Positions 1 through 7,824 of a stretch of DNA of 64,000 bases are shown piece after piece. A program made the position numbers and the translations under genes. The stretch covers positions 2,418,001 through 2,482,000 of the forward strand of contig NZ_JAMKCQ010000001.1 in NCBI RefSeq assembly GCF_024169515.1. The letters are read 5' to 3'. How positions within the stretch are numbered: position 1 is the first letter of the stretch; the number at the start of each line of letters is the position of its first letter. The DNA comes from Erwinia aphidicola. Lineage in GTDB: Bacteria > Pseudomonadota > Gammaproteobacteria > Enterobacterales > Enterobacteriaceae. Below the pieces are notes generated by a model that worked only from the letters and a program-made list of their open reading frames with translations, did no database searches and was not told where the DNA came from.

Positions 1-2
1 CC

Positions 3-2363
3 GGCAGCATCCGCGAAACCCAGGCCAACATTAAAGCGCTGGATGCGCAGGCGGCGAAGATTGACGGATTTCGCAAGACCAGCAGCCAGCTGGCCGTCAC
101 GCAGCAGTCGCTGAAAAGCGCGAAGGAAGAAGCCGCCGCGCTGGCGGTTCAGTTTCGTAACACCGAGCGGCCCACCACGCAACAGGCCAGGGCGCTGGAG
201 AATGCGCGCAAGGCCGCGTCCGAACTGCAGACTAAAAGCAACGCCCTGCGCCTGTCTGTGCAGCAGCAGCGCGAAGCGCTCAATGCCGCAGGTATCTCCA
301 CCAAAATCCTGAGCAGCGAGCAGCAGCGCCTGAAAACCAGTTCGGCGCAGGCCACCGTCAGCCTGAGCAGGCAGAAGCAGGAGCTGCAGCGCCTGAGCCA
401 GAAGCAGGAGCAACTTAACCGCGTGAGCGAGCGCTACCGCAAGGGGCAAGAGCTGTCATCGAAGGTGCGCAACGGCGGCGCTGCAGCGCTGGGCGCGGCC
501 ACGGTCGGCACGATGGCCGGGGTGGCAGTGCTGCGACCGGGCTATGACTTCGCGCTGGCAAACTCCACCCTTGAGGCAACGCTCGGCCTCGATAAGAACT
601 CCGCCGAGTTCCAGTCGCTGCGCACGCAGTCGCGCAGCATCGGGGATAACACGGCGGCATCCGCCAACGATGCGGCGCAGGCGCAGATCATCATCGCCAA
701 GGCTGGCGGCAGCGTGGACGATATCAAGGCGGCAACGCCGGTTACGCTCAACATGGCGCTGGCGAACAACCGCACGATGGAAGAAAGCGCCGCGCTGCTG
801 ATGAGCACCAAAAACGCCTTTGGCCTGGCTAACGATCAGGTGGCGCACATCGGCGACGTCATCAGCTCGACAATGAACAAAACCGCCGCCGACTTTGACG
901 GACTGAGCGATGCGCTGACCTACATCGCACCGGTGGCGAAAAATGCGGGCGTCAGCATCGAGCAGACCACGGCCATGATCGGTGCGCTGGCACAGAACGG
1001 CACTAAGGGCAGCATGGCCGGGACGGGCGTGCGCGCCATGCTGCTGCGCGTGCAGGCACCGACCGGCGCAGCCTTTAAGGCGATCAAAGAGCTGGGCGTG
1101 AAAACCTCGGACAGCAAGGGCAACATGCGTCCGTTCTTCACCGTGCTGAAGGAGATGCAGCAGTCGTTTGAAAAGAACCGTCTCGGCTCGGCGCAGCAGG
1201 CTGAATACCTGAAAACCATCTTCGGCGAAGAAGCGGCATCGTCGGCAGTGACGCTGATGAAAGCGGCCTCAAGCGGCATGCTGGACGACCTGACCAAAAC
1301 CTTTAAAGGCTCCGACGGCAGCACAGAAAAGCTGGTGAAGGTACAGCAGGACAATCTCGGCGGCGACTTCAAAGAGTTCCAGTCCGCATGGGAGGCGGTC
1401 GGTACTGACCTGTTCGACGGGCTGGACAGTTCGCTGCGATCCCTGACGCAGAGCGCCACGAAATTCCTGCTGACCGTCGACGGCTGGATTAAAAAAAATC
1501 CCGAACTGGCGGGCGGGCTGGCAAAAGCCGCCGTTGCCGGGACGGTTATCCTTGGCGTGCTGGGGGCGGTCGGGCTGGCGTCGTGGCCGGTTGTGTCGGG
1601 TATCAATGCCATCCTCGGCGGTGCCGGAAAGCTCCGCATTGCTTTTGCGGTTGCGGGTGAAGCTATCACCGCCGCGCTCGGGGCTGTCACCCTACCGGTG
1701 GCGCTGATTGGTATTGCCATCGTCGCTGGTGCGCTGCTAATCCGTAAATACTGGGAGCCTATCAAGGCATTTATTGCCGGTGCTGCCGAAGGGTTTACCG
1801 CCGCAATGGGGCCAATCACGGACGCCTTTGCCCCGCTTAAGCCCGTGTTTGACTGGCTGGGCGACAAACTCGGCTGGGTATGGGACAAGTTCAAGGGGCT
1901 GATTGAGCCAGTGAAGTCAACGCAGGCCGAGCTGAAAGCGGCCGGTGATATGGGCAAGCAGTTTGGTGAACTGCTCGCGGCGGGCATTAAGTTCGTGCTG
2001 TCGCCATTAACCGAGCTGCAGAACGGGATTGACTGGGTGCTAAAAAAGCTCGGCGTTATCGACGACAAGTCGAAATCCCTCAAGGATAAAATCCCTCACC
2101 CCGACGACAACGCCGGGGGCGATGTGGGGTTTGTTTATCCCGGTATGCAGTACAACATGGCTAGCGCGGGTAATTATCGGCCCGTGACCGCGCCCGCCGC
2201 AGGCGGCTACACCGACAACAGCCAAAACCACAGCACATATGAGATCAACATGCACCCGGGCATGAGTAAAGACGATGCGCTGGCGCTGATAGCGCAGGAC
2301 AGGGAGCGGCAGGCACGCGCCAGGCGGGCGCAGCAGCAGAGCAAAATGGGATGGGAGGATTAA
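3..2363 (+). CDS. T: P2-like phage tail tape measure protein (gpT), 5' end outside window
   Basis: This frame is open from the first bases of the window, so the protein begins upstream; about 786 codons are visible, close to the roughly 815 of P2 gpT. The first ~150 visible residues are Gln/Lys/Glu-rich and heptad-like, as expected of a coiled-coil tape measure. A TP901-type tape-measure core follows, and a long hydrophobic Ala/Gly/Val stretch lies around nt 1500-1740. The protein sets tail length and is packed inside the tail tube. It is followed at 3 nt by gpU and then gpD, the T-U-D order of P2. Identification rests on this order plus composition and is firm at family level. Confidence 0.9.
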   Translation, partial: GSIRETQANIKALDAQAAKIDGFRKTSSQLAVTQQSLKSAKEEAAALAVQFRNTERPTTQQARALENARKAASELQTKSNALRLSVQQQREALNAAGISTKILSSEQQRLKTSSAQATVSLSRQKQELQRLSQKQEQLNRVSERYRKGQELSSKVRNGGAAALGAATVGTMAGVAVLRPGYDFALANSTLEATLGLDKNSAEFQSLRTQSRSIGDNTAASANDAAQAQIIIAKAGGSVDDIKAATPVTLNMALANNRTMEESAALLMSTKNAFGLANDQVAHIGDVISSTMNKTAADFDGLSDALTYIAPVAKNAGVSIEQTTAMIGALAQNGTKGSMAGTGVRAMLLRVQAPTGAAFKAIKELGVKTSDSKGNMRPFFTVLKEMQQSFEKNRLGSAQQAEYLKTIFGEEAASSAVTLMKAASSGMLDDLTKTFKGSDGSTEKLVKVQQDNLGGDFKEFQSAWEAVGTDLFDGLDSSLRSLTQSATKFLLTVDGWIKKNPELAGGLAKAAVAGTVILGVLGAVGLASWPVVSGINAILGGAGKLRIAFAVAGEAITAALGAVTLPVALIGIAIVAGALLIRKYWEPIKAFIAGAAEGFTAAMGPITDAFAPLKPVFDWLGDKLGWVWDKFKGLIEPVKSTQAELKAAGDMGKQFGELLAAGIKFVLSPLTELQNGIDWVLKKLGVIDDKSKSLKDKIPHPDDNAGGDVGFVYPGMQYNMASAGNYRPVTAPAAGGYTDNSQNHSTYEINMHPGMSKDDALALIAQDRERQARARRAQQQSKMGWED

Positions 2364-2366
2364 ACC

Positions 2367-2894
2367 ATGATGATGATTTACGGGCTGATCCCGTTTATGC
2401 GTCAGACGCTGCCTTACAGCGAGATGCAGCAGAACGTTGATTATCGCTGGCCCACTAACAGCCGCATCGGACAGCGCGCCTCGGCGCAGTTTATCGGGCC
2501 AGGCGATGACAAGATCACGCTGTCGGGTGAGCTGCGCCCGGAAATCACCGGCGGCGCAATTTCCATGCTGACCATGAAGCTGCTGGCCGACGAGGGGCGC
2601 GCCTGGCCGCTTATAGGCGGAAACGGGACGATTTACGGGATGTACGTCATTGAAAACTACTCGTCGACCAGCAGCGAGTTTTATTCCGATGGCAGCGCCA
2701 GAAAAATCATGTTTTCCCTGAGCCTGCTGCGCGTCGATGAAACCCTGACCTCGATGTTTGGCGACATGAAAAAACAGGCTGACGGGATGATGACCGGGGT
2801 AGGTAACCTGCCGGGCCAAATCACCTCGGCAATGGACGGCATCAGGACGGCGGCGGGCGGCGTGCTGGGTTCCGTGGGAGGGCTGATCGGATGA
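2367..2894 (+). CDS. U: P2-like phage tail protein gpU
   Basis: A 175-residue protein with the gpU pattern: an N-terminal MMMIYGLIPFMRQT segment, then an IGQRASAQFIGPGDDKITLSGEL motif region in the first half, a GTIYGMYVIE strand and an RVDETLTSMFGD segment. gpU belongs to the tail tube terminator/completion group of P2 tail proteins. Three ATG codons stand in tandem (2367, 2370, 2373); the first is used here but the choice is not decisive. The 3' end overlaps gpD by 4 nt (ATGA), which implies translational coupling. The Ala/Gly-rich last 30 residues make it slightly longer than P2 gpU (about 159 residues). Confidence 0.9.
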   Translation: MMMIYGLIPFMRQTLPYSEMQQNVDYRWPTNSRIGQRASAQFIGPGDDKITLSGELRPEITGGAISMLTMKLLADEGRAWPLIGGNGTIYGMYVIENYSSTSSEFYSDGSARKIMFSLSLLRVDETLTSMFGDMKKQADGMMTGVGNLPGQITSAMDGIRTAAGGVLGSVGGLIG

Positions 2895-4063
2895 CCGTGA
2901 TTAACAGCCTGGCGATGCCTGCCGGGACGATGAGAACCCCGGATTTCATGATTAGGGTTAACTCGGAGAACGTGACGGCCAATATCAGCCCGCGCCTGAT
3001 ATCGCTGACAATGACGGATAACCGCGGCTTTGAGGCAGACCAGCTCGACATTGAGCTGGATGACTCCGACGGACAGCTGGCGATGCCGGTGCGCGGCGCG
3101 GTGATCTCTCTGTTTCTCGGCTGGAAGGGCCAGCCGCTGACGGGCAAAGGGGATTTCACCGTTGATGAAGTGGAGCATCACGGCGCGCCGGATACCATGA
3201 CGATTAGAGCACGCAGTGCGGATTTTCGCGGCACGCTCAACTCCCGGCGCGAAGTGTCCTATCACGACACCACGCTGGGCGCGGTGATCAGGCAGGTAGC
3301 CGAGCGCAACAAGCTGCAGCCGATGATTGCCGAGGCGTTTGCGTCCGTGCCGGTCACGCACATCGACCAGACTCAGGAAACCGACGCGGCATTTATGACG
3401 CGGATTGCCACGCTTAACGGCGCGGTGGCCGCCATCAAGGCCGGGCGGCTGCTGTTCATCAAGCCGGGGGGCGGCGTTACCGCTGCGGGGAAGCCGATCC
3501 CACAGATGACTATCACCCGCCAGGACGGTGACCGGCACAGCTTCAGCATTGCTGATCGTGGGGCTTACACCGGGGTGACGGCCAGCTGGCTGCATACCAA
3601 AGAGCCGAAGCCGAAAAAGGTCAAAGTACAGCGGAAACCCAAAGAGCGGCACCTGCGCGCACTGGAGCACCCGGCGGCGAAGAAACGCAAAGCGGCGGCA
3701 GCGAAAACGCCCGAGACAAAAGAGGGGGATTATCTGGCCGGCAGTGAGGATAACGTGTTTGCGATCACCACGGTCTATGCCACGAAAGCCGCCGCTATGC
3801 GCGCGGCACAGGCGAAGTGGAACAAACTGCAGCGCGGCGTTGCTGAGTTCTCTCTGACGCTGGCAATGGGCCGCGCCGACCTGTTCCCCGAGACGCCAGT
3901 GCAGGTCAGCGGCTTTAAGTCGGTGATCGATGCGCAGCCTTGGATTATCAGTAAGGTAACTCACAATTTGGGAGGTTCAGGGTTTACTACGGCGTTGGAG
4001 TTCGAAGTTTTGTTGTCTGATGTAGAGTACAAAGCAGAATCAGATAATGATTATTCACAATGA
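2891..4063 (+). CDS. D: P2-like phage late control/tail hub protein gpD
   Basis: A 390-residue protein of the phage late control D family, the gp27-like hub of the contractile tail baseplate and a structural relative of the N-terminal half of VgrG. The start shows MRTPDFMIRVN, then the conserved DNRGFEADQLDIELDD segment and a GKGDFTVDEVEHHGAPD stretch typical of the family. A Lys/Pro-rich linker at about residues 235-280 separates two folded parts. It overlaps gpU by 4 nt. The last ~40 codons and the following 60 bp become AT-rich, marking the approach to the prophage end. Confidence 0.92.
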   Translation: MTVINSLAMPAGTMRTPDFMIRVNSENVTANISPRLISLTMTDNRGFEADQLDIELDDSDGQLAMPVRGAVISLFLGWKGQPLTGKGDFTVDEVEHHGAPDTMTIRARSADFRGTLNSRREVSYHDTTLGAVIRQVAERNKLQPMIAEAFASVPVTHIDQTQETDAAFMTRIATLNGAVAAIKAGRLLFIKPGGGVTAAGKPIPQMTITRQDGDRHSFSIADRGAYTGVTASWLHTKEPKPKKVKVQRKPKERHLRALEHPAAKKRKAAAAKTPETKEGDYLAGSEDNVFAITTVYATKAAAMRAAQAKWNKLQRGVAEFSLTLAMGRADLFPETPVQVSGFKSVIDAQPWIISKVTHNLGGSGFTTALEFEVLLSDVEYKAESDNDYSQ

Positions 4064-4130
4064 GTGAATTTTCTTGTTCTTTTTTTCTATATAGGGTATT
4101 AAAGCATCACTCACAGGGGAGAAAAATTAG

Positions 4131-4349
4131 ATGATGCACTGTCCGCTATGCCTTACCGCCGCCCATGCAAAAAGTAGCCGCTATCTTTCGAAAGAGACAA
4201 AGGAGCGCTATCACCAATGCCAAAACATAAATTGCAGTTGCACGTTTAAAACGCACGAATCCATAGCAGCTGTGATCGTTACGCCGGGTGCGATTAACAA
4301 AGTCCCACTTCACACTCAGCATGAAAGCCAGCCCTCTTTGCTGCACTGA
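4131..4349 (+). CDS. ogr: Ogr/Delta-type zinc-finger late-gene activator
   Basis: This 72-residue protein carries the Ogr/Delta signature: Cys4 and Cys7, then Cys30 and Cys35 (C-X2-C-X22-C-X4-C), within HCPLCLTAAHAKSSRYLS and RYHQCQNINC segments that closely follow P2 Ogr. In P2 the protein binds late promoters and contacts the RNA polymerase alpha C-terminal domain to switch on tail and capsid genes. A purine-rich ribosome site (GGGGAGAAA) precedes ATG 4131. Its place after gpD matches P2, where ogr lies next to attP, so the prophage boundary should be close. Confidence 0.93.
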   Translation: MMHCPLCLTAAHAKSSRYLSKETKERYHQCQNINCSCTFKTHESIAAVIVTPGAINKVPLHTQHESQPSLLH

Positions 4350-4365
4350 TAACGTCTGCCAGATG

Positions 4366-4388
4366 AAGCCCGCGAAAGCGGGCTTTTT
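4366..4388 (+). terminator. Rho-independent terminator after ogr
   Basis: AAGCCCGC (4366-4373) pairs perfectly with GCGGGCTT (4378-4385) around a GAAA tetraloop and is followed directly by a T run. It lies 17 nt after the ogr stop and closes the prophage late transcript before the opposing gene at 4397-4804. Confidence 0.9.
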
Positions 4389-4396
4389 ACTGTGTG

Positions 4397-4804
4397 CTAT
4401 TTGCCGTTATAGGTATGGGTGTTGCCGAGCATCACAACGGTTGCGGGCTTCTCCATCAGATTACCCATTTCTTTGCACACGCTGAGCGGGTTCTCAAAAG
4501 AGTAACCAATGGCTTTAAATTTATTGGTTACGTTAATCTGCTTGATGGTTTTTAGGTAATTGGCCGGAACGTCCTTAGTCCATATTGGTGAACAAATCCC
4601 GCTTGAAACTATGGCGCTGTAGATATCTGAGGTGATGTTTGCGCTGGGAGTAACTACCGTAATCTGATCGCCGCTGAGGCTAACTTCTACAGGTTGCCAC
4701 GGTTTGAGTTTGCTTTTCAGGGTGGTGATATCTGACCCTGCAGCATTAGCGGAAGATGCAAACGCCAGGGCGGCGCTGAGCAGTGCAACATTTAAGCGCT
4801 TCAT
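4397..4804 (-). CDS. Small exported protein of unknown function at the prophage end
   Basis: I do not recognise this 135-residue protein. It begins with a clear Sec signal peptide (MKRLNVALLSAALAFASSANA), which predicts a mature periplasmic protein of about 114 residues. Two Cys (in SSGICSPIW and PLSVCKEMG) could form a disulfide. An AGAAGG ribosome site stands before the ATG at 4804. It reads convergently towards ogr, between the phage late operon and the tRNA attachment site, the usual place for lysogenic-conversion (moron) cargo in P2-like prophages. A host gene just outside the phage is possible if attR lies to its left, but the tRNA position argues against that. Confidence 0.7.
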   Translation of the reverse strand: MKRLNVALLSAALAFASSANAAGSDITTLKSKLKPWQPVEVSLSGDQITVVTPSANITSDIYSAIVSSGICSPIWTKDVPANYLKTIKQINVTNKFKAIGYSFENPLSVCKEMGNLMEKPATVVMLGNTHTYNGK

Positions 4805-4910
4805 TTAGATTCCTTCTAAATCACAGTTAGCTCGGCAGCTTTGCCCCAAGCCGGGAAGAGTGTCAGCAAAATACGCATCGCCATTTCACCGCCACTAAGA
4901 AAGCTAAAAA

Positions 4911-4937
4911 TAAAAAAGCCACCGCAGAGGGTGGCTT
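4911..4937 (-). terminator. Rho-independent terminator downstream of tRNA-Ile2
   Basis: AAGCCACC (4916-4923) pairs with GGTGGCTT (4930-4937). Read on the minus strand the stem is followed by a T-rich run (complement of 4911-4917). It sits 26 nt beyond the tRNA 3' end and would end the tRNA transcript; it may have been brought in or rebuilt by prophage insertion. Confidence 0.75.
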
Positions 4938-4963
4938 AATTATATGATTCTAAAGCTAAAATC

Positions 4964-5040
4964 TGGTGGCCCCAGCTGGACTTGAACCAGCGACCAAGCG
5001 ATTATGAGTCGCGTGCTCTAACCAACTGAGCTATGGGGCC
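4964..5040 (-). tRNA. tRNA-Ile2 (CAU anticodon), probable prophage attachment site
   Basis: On the minus strand these 77 nt fold as a tRNA with encoded CCA: acceptor GGCCCCA/TGGGGCC, anticodon loop CTCATAA with CAT, and a normal TTC arm. Sequence and D-arm match the E. coli ileX/ileY type, in which the CAU anticodon is modified to lysidine-AU and reads AUA, rather than tRNA-Met. The 3' half faces the P2-like prophage, consistent with integration into the tRNA 3' end that restores an intact gene. Confidence 0.92.
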
Positions 5041-5179
5041 TGAGGCGCAGGATTATAATGTAACTGCGCGGCCCGATCCAGCGCTTAACCGTTGTCTGCT
5101 GCAATTCCAGGCAAATTTATTTTGGCCGGAACTGGTTGAATCATAACCGTTATCTGCCGCAGCCCGCGCCGCGCAGGCG

Positions 5180-5971
5180 CTAACGGTAGCGTGACGCTGA
5201 CCGATCGCGTGATAAATCGGGGATCAGCGCCGCACGACTTGCCTCGTAGGCCTGCCATTTCTCAATGTTTTCCAGTGACGCAATCGTCACGCTCTCGCCA
5301 AGGTCGAGTCCCGCCAGCGCGGCATCAACCAGCGTATCAACCTCCATAATCATCTGCGGCGGCACCTCGTCCAGTGATTTGCCGGAGCGCTCGAAAATTT
5401 CGGTGCGCGTTATGCCCGGCAGCACCGCCTGCACGCGCACGCCGTGCGCACTCAGCGACGCTTCCAGCGAACGGCTGAAGGTCAGCACAAATGATTTACT
5501 GGCGTTATACGCGCCGTTGAACATCTCATGCACCAGCGCCAGCACCGAAGCCACGTTGATCAGCGTACCGTGGCCGCGAGCTTTAAATGCATTCCCTGCG
5601 GCGTGCGCAAGGCGGGTGGGGGCGAGGATATTCAGCGCAATCATCGTCTCTACCCTGTCGATATCGTTATCGAGGAAGTCGCCATCCACGCTCATTCCGG
5701 CATTATTCACCAGCAGGCTGATGCTGGCGTCGCTGCGCAGGCGCTGCTCAACGCGGGCAAGCTCCTGCTTATTGGTCAGGTCCGCCGCCAGCACTTCGCT
5801 GCTGATGCCGTACTTGTCGGCCAGCTGCTGCGCCAGCTTCTCTAACCGCTGCTGGTCACGCGCCACCAGCAGGACGTTATAGCCGCGTGCCGCCAGGCGC
5901 TCGGCATAGACCGCGCCAATACCGCTCGACGCACCCGTAATCACTGCCGTACCCAAAGTTGCCGTTGTCAT
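5180..5971 (-). CDS. Short-chain dehydrogenase/reductase (SDR)
   Basis: A 263-residue classical SDR. Visible motifs are the Rossmann TGASSGIG (residues 12-19), NNAG (89-92), Ser142, and the catalytic Tyr155-x-x-x-Lys159 in YNASK. It should be a soluble NAD(P)-dependent oxidoreductase; the VLPGITRTEIFE segment is common in quinone- or ketone-reducing SDRs, but the substrate cannot be read from the sequence. It is divergent from a TetR-family gene, and three operator-like palindromes fill the intervening 150 bp, so it is very likely that regulator's target and may detoxify its inducer. Confidence 0.9.
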   Translation of the reverse strand: MTTATLGTAVITGASSGIGAVYAERLAARGYNVLLVARDQQRLEKLAQQLADKYGISSEVLAADLTNKQELARVEQRLRSDASISLLVNNAGMSVDGDFLDNDIDRVETMIALNILAPTRLAHAAGNAFKARGHGTLINVASVLALVHEMFNGAYNASKSFVLTFSRSLEASLSAHGVRVQAVLPGITRTEIFERSGKSLDEVPPQMIMEVDTLVDAALAGLDLGESVTIASLENIEKWQAYEASRAALIPDLSRDRSASRYR

Positions 5972-5985
5972 GGTTATTCCTCTAT

Positions 5986-6075
5986 ATGATGGTCATCATG
6001 TTTGCACTGAGCTAATATGACGGTCATCATATATACTGTCAATACGTCACCCGCATTGAATATGACGATCATAAT
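5986..6075. promoter_or_regulatory. Three-copy palindromic operator for the divergent TetR regulator
   Basis: Three related 14-bp sites occupy the SDR/tetR intergenic space: ATGATGGTCATCAT (5986-5999, a perfect inverted repeat), ATGACGGTCATCAT (6017-6030, one mismatch) and ATGACGATCATAAT (6062-6075). Starts are spaced 31 and 45 bp, so the sites lie over or next to both divergent promoters. They are the natural binding sites for the TetR protein encoded at 6124-6705, which would repress both genes until its ligand binds. Assignment to this regulator is inferred from position. Confidence 0.75.
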
Positions 6076-6123
6076 AATTACTCTGATAGCCCTGGCCTGT
6101 GGGCACTCATTCAGGAAGCCGTT

Positions 6124-6705
6124 ATGTCAGAAGCAATCAGTCACAAAGAACGTACCCGCCAGCGCATTCTCGATGAGGCGGCGGCGATCATGCGCGTGGT
6201 CGGCACCGAGGGGATCGGCGTAGCGGCGCTGATGAAGCGCGTTGGGCTGACCCACGGCGGCTTCTATGCGCACTTTAGCTCGCGTGACGATCTGGTGGCG
6301 CAGGTGGTCGGGCAGATGTTCGATCAGACCCACGCGCGCGCGCGCAGCGAAATAAGCGACGGCAGCGTCGCGCAGCAGCTGGCACAGCTGATTGACCTCT
6401 ACCTGTCGCCCGAGGCGCGTAATGCACCGGAGTGCAGCTGCCCGCTGCCGTCACTGAGCGGTGAAGCTTCGCGCCTGCCGCCGGAGGCACGTCAGCGCTT
6501 TGACCAGGGGATTCAGGCGATGCATGCTTTGCTGGTGCAGTGGCTGAGTGCGCTGGGGCATGAAGAAGCACGAATGCTGGCGAGTTCGGTGCAGGCGGAG
6601 ATGATCGGCGCGATGGCGCTGGCGCGCGCGATACCGGATGAAGCCCGTGCCGGGAGTGCGCTGCAGGCGTCGCGCACCGCGCTTAAGCAGCGTATCGGGA
6701 TTTAA
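6124..6705 (+). CDS. TetR/AcrR-family transcriptional repressor
   Basis: A 193-residue TetR-type regulator. The helix-turn-helix lies at about residues 12-55 and contains the hallmark recognition segment VGLTHGGFYAHFSSRDDLV. The C-terminal helical ligand-binding and dimerisation domain includes a Cys pair (ECSC, near residues 103-105) that could sense an electrophile; that is speculation. It is divergent from the SDR gene, with operator-like palindromes between. Its stop overlaps the convergent phosphatase gene end by 4 nt. The inducer is unknown. Confidence 0.93.
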   Translation: MSEAISHKERTRQRILDEAAAIMRVVGTEGIGVAALMKRVGLTHGGFYAHFSSRDDLVAQVVGQMFDQTHARARSEISDGSVAQQLAQLIDLYLSPEARNAPECSCPLPSLSGEASRLPPEARQRFDQGIQAMHALLVQWLSALGHEEARMLASSVQAEMIGAMALARAIPDEARAGSALQASRTALKQRIGI

Positions 6706-7256
6706 ATCAGCGGCGGGTGGTAGATGGCACTGCTCCAGTGGCGGCTGCTGGCGTGTTTCTCCCCCAGCCAGCCGAGCTTGCGCAGCTGGCGCGCAATCAG
6801 TTTGTTCATGATGCCGTGGCCGACCAGCAGCACATCGCCGTGCCGGGATAGCGCAATCAGCTGCAGGGCGGCACGCGCCGCGCGCTGGTTTGCCTCGGCG
6901 TATGACTCCACCTCCCCCTTGTAGCCAAACAGCCATATTGCGCGCAGCAGCGGCAGCCACAGCAGCGGCGGCAGAGCAGGAAACGCCAGCGGCATCACCG
7001 GCATCGCCACCTCACGATATAACGCATCGACCTGCTGCGCCGGTCTGCCCAGCTTCGCCAGCGACGAGCGCGCGCGCGGCAGCGGGCTGGTGACGATCAC
7101 CTGCGCCCGCGCCGCCAGCCGCAGGCTGCGCTCCGGCGGATGGTCGCAGATCTCAGCCAGATCGTAAGCTTCGCACCACTGCGCCATCGCCAGCGCCGAG
7201 CGGCGGCCGGGGAGGTGGTGGTCGGGTTTACCGTGGCGCATCAGGGTTATGGTCAT
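6702..7256 (-). CDS. Histidine phosphatase (phosphoglycerate mutase-like) family protein
   Basis: A 184-residue member of the histidine phosphatase superfamily. The phospho-acceptor motif is R7-H8-G9 near the start (MTITLMRHGK), and the second catalytic His147 lies in LLVGHGIMNKL; a TSPLPRA segment supplies the usual second phosphate-binding Arg. A hydrophobic stretch around residues 88-111 is unusual for the soluble enzymes and may form a membrane-facing or buried helix. The substrate is unknown. It converges on the TetR gene, with a 4-nt overlap of the two stops. Confidence 0.85.
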   Translation of the reverse strand: MTITLMRHGKPDHHLPGRRSALAMAQWCEAYDLAEICDHPPERSLRLAARAQVIVTSPLPRARSSLAKLGRPAQQVDALYREVAMPVMPLAFPALPPLLWLPLLRAIWLFGYKGEVESYAEANQRAARAALQLIALSRHGDVLLVGHGIMNKLIARQLRKLGWLGEKHASSRHWSSAIYHPPLI

Positions 7257-7824
7257 CGCATCTCGCCTGCATAATTCCGTTCGTCAGCTTAACGACACTC
7301 CTGCACTAAGACAAACGCCTCGGCATTTTTCAGACGATGTCATCAAAGCGCAACATCTAGCGGTTAAAAACGTCGGGCCAGCGCGCGGTTTAACCTCATT
7401 TGTCTTAAGTTTTGCTGCTCCATGGCGCGATAGAAAAAAATTGCATGTTTTTCACACGATTCAGCCCGTTGATTTTATTTGATTTTTTGGCAGGTCCTGG
7501 TTGTGAATGTCAAGATAATCTAATTAATCGTGCTGCGATGGCTTGATTTATCTACCCGCGTAGATACAATAGCTCCGTAGTGAAAATTCACGGTGCTTGA
7601 TGGTTAGCAGTCACCTGAAGGTCAACTTAGTTTCGCGTAACTTATACGACTGGTCATTTTTAGACCGGCGGCGCAAAGCGAAGAAGCGTTCCAACACCAG
7701 GGAACCTTACACGACCTTTCGTCATGGCTTTTATATCAGCATCTTCACTGGCGAATTTTCCTCTGCGGAGGAGTGCGAACCAGGGAAGGTGACAAACTGA
7801 ACTCCTCACATCAGGGAAATTTTC
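7257..7824. other. 568-bp non-coding leader before the MHS transporter
   Basis: No convincing gene is visible here. The segment is AT-rich in the middle and contains an 18-bp operator-like palindrome (7549-7566), a wider GGTTAAA/TTTAACC inverted repeat (7362-7368 and 7389-7395), and a long stretch before the transporter ATG whose only frame (7600-7800) lacks a ribosome site and recognisable motifs. It probably holds the promoter and operator region of the transporter operon. Confidence 0.5.
7549..7566. promoter_or_regulatory. LacI-type operator candidate
   Basis: TATCTACCCGCGTAGATA is a perfect inverted repeat of TATCTAC/GTAGATA whose centre is a CG step, the hallmark of LacI-family operators. 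It lies about 260 bp before the transporter start, and a LacI-family gene follows that transporter. Binding by that regulator is inferred. Confidence 0.6.

Noticed and set aside
4964..5040. Reading the CAU tRNA as tRNA-Met.
   Set aside because: Acceptor stem, D-arm and T-arm match the ileX/ileY type, not initiator or elongator tRNA-Met.
7600..7800. A 67-codon frame in the transporter leader.
   Set aside because: No ribosome site, no signal or domain, and a basic unstructured composition; more likely leader RNA than a gene.
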